Program-made: the position numbers and the translations under genes
In this document: piece after piece, positions 5,030-12,851 of the stretch
Numbering within the stretch: position 1 is the first letter of the stretch
Layout: every line of letters starts with the position of its first letter
NCBI GenBank assembly: GCA_964557545.1
Contig: CAZLAK010000044.1
Coordinates: forward strand, 1-12,851
Reading direction: 5' to 3'
Length of the DNA stretch: 12,851 nucleotides
From: CAZLAK01 sp964557545
GTDB taxonomy: Bacteria > Bacillota > Desulfotomaculia > Desulfotomaculales > Pelotomaculaceae
The notes under the pieces: model-generated
What the model was told of the DNA's origin: nothing
Seen by the model: the letters and a program-made list of their open reading frames with translations, nothing else
The model's database searches: none

Positions 5030-8000
5030 ATGGCCGTCTTGGCGGAGGTTGGAAGGAGAAAGCGCAGGAGCTTTGGCAAGCTGAAAGAAGTTTTGGACCT
5101 ACCCAACCTTATTGAAGTCCAAAAAAAATCTTATGAGTGGTTTTTAAAAGAGGGCTTAAAGGAAGTTTTTCGCGATATTTCCCCGGTTCAGGATTTCACG
5201 GGCAACCTGGTGCTGGAGTTTTTAGACTACAGCCTCGGGGAGCCCAAGTATTCAGTTGAGGAGTGCAAAGAGAGGGATGTCACTTACGCCGCCCCGCTTA
5301 GGGTAAAGGTGCGCCTCATCAACAAAGAGACGGGAGAAGTTAAAGAGCAGGACGTCTTTATGGGGGACTTCCCCCTTATGACCGAAAAGGGAACTTTTAT
5401 CATCAACGGCGCCGAGAGGGTTATAGTAAGCCAGCTGGTGCGCTCTCCGGGTGTTTACTTTTCCGAGAATATCGACGAACCCAGCGGCAAAAAAATCTTC
5501 ACGGCAACTATTATTCCCAACCGGGGCGCCTGGCTGGAATTTGAAACCGACGCCAACGAGCACATTTTCGTCCGCATCGACCGCACCAGGAAGATACCCG
5601 TTACCGTGCTCATCCGGGCGCTCGGCTACAGCACTAACGCTGCTGTGGCCGCCCTGTTCCATGACGACAAATACATCCAGGAAACCTTGAGCCGGGATAA
5701 CACCGACAGCGAAGAAGAAGCGCTGGTGGAAATCTACAAGCGCCTTCGCCCGGGCGAGCCTCCCACCGTAGAGAGTGCCCGCACGCTCTTGGAAACGCTC
5801 TTTTTTGACCCCCGGCGCTACGACCTAGCCAAGGTGGGCCGCTACAAGCTGCAGAAAAAACTGGGCCACGGGGTTCTATACCGCTATCGGCAGAGCGAGC
5901 AGATCGTGCCGGGGGCTGACCGCGCGGAAGTAGATATAATCCACCCCAAAACCGGGCAAACGCTTATTCCCGCCGGACGCACCGTCACCTCCGAAGACTT
6001 AAAGCGGCTTTTGGACGCCGGCTTTGTCAACTGCCGCTCTGTTCTCCAAGAGGAAACCGAGTACGACCCTTATTTAAAGAAGTATGTTCCCCGGCAGCGG
6101 GAATTTATCCGGGAACTCACCAAAGAAGACATTGTGGCCACCGTCCGCTACCTGACCGGCCTTTTAAGAGGAGAAGGACAGGTGGACGACATTGACCACT
6201 TGGGCAACCGGCGCCTGCGCTCGGTGGGCGAGCTCCTGCAAAACCAGTTCCGCATCGGTCTTTCCCGCATGGAGCGGGTGGTGAGGGAGCGGATGACCAT
6301 CCAGGACGTTGACGTGGTCACGCCCCAGATCCTCATCAACATCCGCCCGGTGGTAGCCGCCATCAAGGAATTTTTTGGCTCCAGCCAGCTTTCCCAGTTC
6401 ATGGACCAAACCAACCCGCTGGCTGAGCTGACCCATAAGCGGCGCCTTTCCGCCTTAGGTCCCGGCGGCCTTTCCCGGGAGCGGGCGGGCTTTGAAGTGC
6501 GCGACGTCCACCACTCCCACTACGGGCGCATGTGCCCCATTGAGACGCCGGAAGGTCCCAACATTGGACTTATCGGCTCGCTGAGCACTTACGCCCGCAT
6601 CAATGAATTTGGCTTTATCGAAACCCCGTACCGCAAGGTGGACAAACAGGCGAGGCGCGTCACAGACGAGATTGTCTACCTCACTGCCGACGAAGAAGAG
6701 GGCGTGATCATCGCCCAGGCCAACGCCCCCCTAGACGAGACGGGCCGCTTTAAAGAACCCAGGGTTAACGCCCGCTCACCGGAGATCGTGGTGGTGCCGG
6801 CGGACAGGGTGGACTACATGGACGTTTCACCCAAGCAGGTGTTCAGCGTGGCCACGGCCCTCATCCCCTTCCTGGAACACGACGACGCCAACCGGGCGCT
6901 CATGGGAGCCAACATGCAGCGCCAGGCTGTGCCGCTGATCAAGGCGCAAGCTCCCCTGGTAGGCACCGGTATCGAAGAAAAAGCGGCGCGCGACTCCGGT
7001 GTGCTGGTTATCAGCAAGGTTTCCGGCGTGGTGGAGCGGGTGACGGCCAGCGAGATCGAGGTGCGCGGCGACGACGGCAGGCTGGAGAAGTACAGGCTCA
7101 TGAAGTTCGGCCGCTCCAACCAGGGCACGTGCATGAACCAGAAGCCCATCGTCAAAAAGGGTGAGAGGGTGGAGGCCGGCCAGGTCATAGCCGACGGCCC
7201 CTCCACCGACCGGGGTGAGTTGGCTTTGGGCCGCAATGTCCTGGTGGCCTTTATGCCCTGGGAGGGCTATAACTACGAAGACGCCATTTTAGTCAGCGAA
7301 AAGCTGGTCAAAGAAGACTACTTTACTTCGATTCACATAGAGGAATACGAGTGCGACGCCCGCGACACCAAGCTGGGGCCCGAGGAGATCACCCGGGACA
7401 TCCCCAACGTGGGCGAAGAGATCTTAAAAGACTTAGACGAGCGCGGCATCATCCGCGTGGGAGCCGAAGTCCGGCCGGGAGACATCCTTGTGGGCAAGGT
7501 GACCCCTAAAGGCGAAACAGAGCTTACCGCCGAAGAGCGGCTGTTAAGAGCCATTTTTGGCGAAAAGGCCCGCGAAGTGCGCGACACCTCGTTGCGGGTG
7601 CCGCATGGCGAGTCCGGCAAAGTGGTAGACGTAAAAGTCTTTTCCCGCGAAGCCGGCGACGAGCTGCCGCCCGGCGTCAACCAGCTGGTACGGGTGTACA
7701 TCGCCCAGAAAAGAAAGATCTCCGAGGGCGACAAAATGGCCGGCCGTCACGGTAACAAGGGGGTCATTGCCCGCATCCTGCCCGAAGAAGATATGCCTTT
7801 TTTACCCGACGGCACACCGGTGGAGATCGTCTTAAACCCCCTGGGCGTGCCTTCCCGCATGAATATCGGCCAGGTGCTGGAAGCCCACTTGGGCTGGGCC
7901 GCCCACACACTGGGTTACTACGTCTCCTCCCCAGTGTTTAACGGGGCTTCTGAGGAGGACATCTTTAAAGCACTGAAGCGGGCAGTTCTTAAAGACAGCG

Positions 8001-8908
8001 GCCTTGCCGCTCTCTTTGGCCGCGGTGACGAAGAAGAGGAAGAATACTGGCGGGAAGTCGAAAGGTTTGCCGAAGAGCGCCTCATCGGGCCGCTGGCCAA
8101 AAAAGAGGAGGAAATCGCCGCGGAACTGGAAAAAAGCGGACGGTCCCGCACGCTGGCCAAAGACGTGCTGCTGGCCCGCCTGCAGGGTGCCGAAGCCTCC
8201 CCCGAGGGGCTTTTAGAAGCCATTGCTGGTGCGGGTATTTCCCCAAAGACAGTCGAGATGCTGGAAAGCAAGGGCATGTCCAGAAAAGCCGTCCTAGAAG
8301 CTTTAAAGAAAATCATTTACGCTCGCTGCGGCAAAATAACCCTCTACGACGGCCGCACCGGCGAGCCCTTTGACAACCTGATCACCGTGGGCTACGTCTA
8401 CATGCTCAAACTGGCCCACCTGGTCGACGACAAGATCCACGCCCGCTCTACCGGCCCCTACTCACTGGTTACCCAGCAGCCGCTGGGGGGCAAAGCCCAG
8501 TTCGGCGGCCAGCGTTTTGGCGAAATGGAAGTCTGGGCGCTGGAAGCTTACGGTGCCGCTTATACCCTGCAGGAGATCCTCACCGTCAAGTCAGACGACG
8601 TGGTGGGCCGGGTAAAGACTTACGAGGCCATCGTCAAAGGCGAGAACGTGCCCGAGCCCGGCGTGCCCGAATCCTTCAAGGTGCTGATCAAGGAGCTGCA
8701 GAGCTTGGGTCTCGATGTCAAGGTGCTCTCCGAAGACGATCAGGAAATCGAGATTAAGGAGAGCGAAGACGACGTGGCCGAGTCGGCCAAAGAACTGGGC
8801 ATTGAGCTGCCCGTGGAAGGCGTCGCTTCCGAGCTGGAGGGCGGCGAAGAACTCGAAGAGGAGGAAGAAGAGGACTACGAAGACGGTGCTAAATGGGGTC
8901 AGGCTTAA
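5030..8908 (+). CDS. rpoB: DNA-directed RNA polymerase subunit beta
   Basis: The beta subunit forms half of the polymerase active-site cleft and the rifampicin pocket. The 1292-residue protein starts at ATG 5030 (MAVLAEVGRRKRRSFGK, matching the family start); an out-of-frame ATG at 5020 lies closer to the ribosome site. The rifampicin cluster is at about 452-476, with D459, H469 and S474 equal to E. coli D516, H526 and S531, i.e. the sensitive wild-type residues. The catalytic-cleft lysines are K902 and K910 in GDKMAGRHGNKG (E. coli K1065/K1073). Relative to B. subtilis (about 1193 residues) there is an extra charged helical segment of about 100 residues between PVFNGASEED (968-977) and LYDGRTGE (1105-1112). 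The C-terminus is a strongly acidic Glu-rich tail. rpoC follows after 35 bases in the same operon. Confidence 0.99.
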   Translation: MAVLAEVGRRKRRSFGKLKEVLDLPNLIEVQKKSYEWFLKEGLKEVFRDISPVQDFTGNLVLEFLDYSLGEPKYSVEECKERDVTYAAPLRVKVRLINKETGEVKEQDVFMGDFPLMTEKGTFIINGAERVIVSQLVRSPGVYFSENIDEPSGKKIFTATIIPNRGAWLEFETDANEHIFVRIDRTRKIPVTVLIRALGYSTNAAVAALFHDDKYIQETLSRDNTDSEEEALVEIYKRLRPGEPPTVESARTLLETLFFDPRRYDLAKVGRYKLQKKLGHGVLYRYRQSEQIVPGADRAEVDIIHPKTGQTLIPAGRTVTSEDLKRLLDAGFVNCRSVLQEETEYDPYLKKYVPRQREFIRELTKEDIVATVRYLTGLLRGEGQVDDIDHLGNRRLRSVGELLQNQFRIGLSRMERVVRERMTIQDVDVVTPQILINIRPVVAAIKEFFGSSQLSQFMDQTNPLAELTHKRRLSALGPGGLSRERAGFEVRDVHHSHYGRMCPIETPEGPNIGLIGSLSTYARINEFGFIETPYRKVDKQARRVTDEIVYLTADEEEGVIIAQANAPLDETGRFKEPRVNARSPEIVVVPADRVDYMDVSPKQVFSVATALIPFLEHDDANRALMGANMQRQAVPLIKAQAPLVGTGIEEKAARDSGVLVISKVSGVVERVTASEIEVRGDDGRLEKYRLMKFGRSNQGTCMNQKPIVKKGERVEAGQVIADGPSTDRGELALGRNVLVAFMPWEGYNYEDAILVSEKLVKEDYFTSIHIEEYECDARDTKLGPEEITRDIPNVGEEILKDLDERGIIRVGAEVRPGDILVGKVTPKGETELTAEERLLRAIFGEKAREVRDTSLRVPHGESGKVVDVKVFSREAGDELPPGVNQLVRVYIAQKRKISEGDKMAGRHGNKGVIARILPEEDMPFLPDGTPVEIVLNPLGVPSRMNIGQVLEAHLGWAAHTLGYYVSSPVFNGASEEDIFKALKRAVLKDSGLAALFGRGDEEEEEYWREVERFAEERLIGPLAKKEEEIAAELEKSGRSRTLAKDVLLARLQGAEASPEGLLEAIAGAGISPKTVEMLESKGMSRKAVLEALKKIIYARCGKITLYDGRTGEPFDNLITVGYVYMLKLAHLVDDKIHARSTGPYSLVTQQPLGGKAQFGGQRFGEMEVWALEAYGAAYTLQEILTVKSDDVVGRVKTYEAIVKGENVPEPGVPESFKVLIKELQSLGLDVKVLSEDDQEIEIKESEDDVAESAKELGIELPVEGVASELEGGEELEEEEEEDYEDGAKWGQA

Positions 8909-8943
8909 AAGATTTCATTTCTCTTTTTTAAGGAGGGGTCCTC

Positions 8944-12423
<3,480 letters not shown>

Positions 12424-12462
12424 AAAGGGCGCTTTTTAATGCACATTTTAATCCGGCTTATA

Positions 12463-12492
12463 TTGACATTTTCGTTCATAAAATGATAAGAT
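12463..12492 (+). promoter_or_regulatory. Internal promoter candidate upstream of the L7Ae-family gene
   Basis: A consensus -35 TTGACA (12463-12468) is followed by GATAAG (12485-12490, 16-base spacer) or TAAGAT (12487-12492, 18-base spacer); the -10 is weak. It lies in the 107-base gap after rpoC. Just before it is a weak hairpin, AAAAAG-GGCG-CTTTTT (12422-12437), which could partly terminate rpoBC. Together they would allow the str-operon genes (ybxF, rpsL and onward) to be expressed partly independently of rpoBC. Confidence 0.5.
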
Positions 12493-12530
12493 GTTAAAGT
12501 GTCTGGATTTCGGGAGGTCAGGCTTTTTAA

Positions 12531-12782
12531 GTGAATACGGGGAGCATTTTAAAGGCCCGCCGCCGGACGGTGGGCACCAAGGAAACCTTGAAGGCTGTAG
12601 AGCGCGGGGAAGCCAAAGTAGTTTTTGTGGCCGAAGACGCGGAGCGCCGCGTAGTTGAGCCGGTGCTCCGCCTCTGCGCTGAAAAAAACATTCCCGTGGT
12701 GCGCGTAGAATCAATGGCGGCTTTAGGCCGGGCCTGCGGGATTAAAGTGGGCTGTGCCAGCGCCTCCATTATTGAAGAATAA
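12531..12782 (+). CDS. ybxF: L7Ae/L30e/S12e/Gadd45-family ribosomal protein (YbxF-like)
   Basis: An 83-residue single-domain protein of the L7Ae/L30e fold. GTKETLKAVERGEAKVVFVAEDA (about 15-37) and VESMAALGRACGIKVGCASASII (about 59-81) match the B. subtilis YbxF pattern, including the conserved xGxGxAxGI-type end of the RNA-binding surface. B. subtilis YbxF is known to bind kink-turn RNA and associates with ribosomes; its exact role is unsettled. The position between rpoC and rpsL is the same as in B. subtilis. The start GTG 12531 has GGGAGG (12512-12517) at a rather long 13-base spacing; no better in-frame start is seen. rpsL begins 31 bases after its stop. Confidence 0.9.
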   Translation: MNTGSILKARRRTVGTKETLKAVERGEAKVVFVAEDAERRVVEPVLRLCAEKNIPVVRVESMAALGRACGIKVGCASASIIEE

Positions 12783-12813
12783 ACCGGACTTAAGGGAAGG
12801 AGGTGTATTGTAT

Positions 12814-12851
12814 ATGCCGACTATCAGCCAGCTGATCCGCAAGGGCAGGGA
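12814..12851 (+). CDS. rpsL: 30S ribosomal protein S12, N-terminal fragment (continues beyond window)
   Basis: The window ends 12 codons into this gene. The visible start MPTISQLIRKGR is the standard S12 N-terminus. A very strong ribosome site GGAAGGAGGTG (12795-12805) sits at proper spacing from ATG 12814. S12 lies in the decoding centre and is the streptomycin-resistance protein; those residues lie beyond the window edge. It follows the L7Ae-family gene as in Firmicutes str operons. Confidence 0.95.
   Translation, partial: MPTISQLIRKGR

Noticed and set aside
5020..5115. Out-of-frame ATG at 5020 closer to the GGGGGTG site, opening a 31-codon frame overlapping the rpoB start
   Set aside because: The translation has no recognisable features and the rpoB start at 5030 matches the family N-terminus; probably chance.
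7918..8316. Minus-strand open frame opposite the RpoB insert
   Set aside because: A Ser-rich shadow frame of the charged insert; no start signal and no family features.

Overview
The window is a ribosomal protein / RNA polymerase (rplKAJL-rpoBC, or beta-operon) locus from a low-GC-lineage but moderately GC-rich Gram-positive bacterium. It is most likely a Clostridia member near Peptococcaceae or Thermoanaerobacterales. The reasons are strong AGGAGG-type ribosome binding sites, frequent GTG/TTG starts, Bacillus-like RpoB/RpoC sequences, an L10 leader of the Firmicutes attenuation type, and a YbxF-type L7Ae-family gene between rpoC and rpsL. The genus is inference; the gene content and order are seen directly.

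Layout: (1) 1-401, the 3' part of rplA. (2) 402-630, a strong palindrome and then an L10 leader in which a canonical kink-turn stem, an antiterminator and a terminator can be drawn as mutually exclusive pairings. (3) 631-1611, rplJ and rplL (ribosomal stalk), closed by a terminator at 1677-1734. (4) 1764-2433, a promoter with an internal palindromic operator and a two-gene Phd/VapC-type toxin-antitoxin module. (5) 2437-4562, two genes on the minus strand: an MBL-fold hydrolase followed by an RlmI-like rRNA methyltransferase. (6) 4563-5029, a 467-base divergent intergenic region with a near-consensus promoter for rpoBC and a long structured leader containing a terminator-like multi-hairpin element. 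(7) 5030-12423, rpoB (with a lineage-specific insert of about 100 residues) and rpoC. (8) 12424-12851, a promoter candidate, the L7Ae-family gene and the first codons of rpsL.

How it works together: the stalk proteins and the polymerase core are normally adjacent and partly co-transcribed. Here a TA module and an opposite-strand two-gene unit lie between rplL and rpoB, so rpoBC must be driven from its own promoter. Each half has its own structured 5' leader: the L10 leader (known mechanism in B. subtilis) and an rpoB leader that I do not recognise as a described family. The rpoB leader is the best candidate for something undescribed; the rest is conserved housekeeping biology with an accessory insertion.
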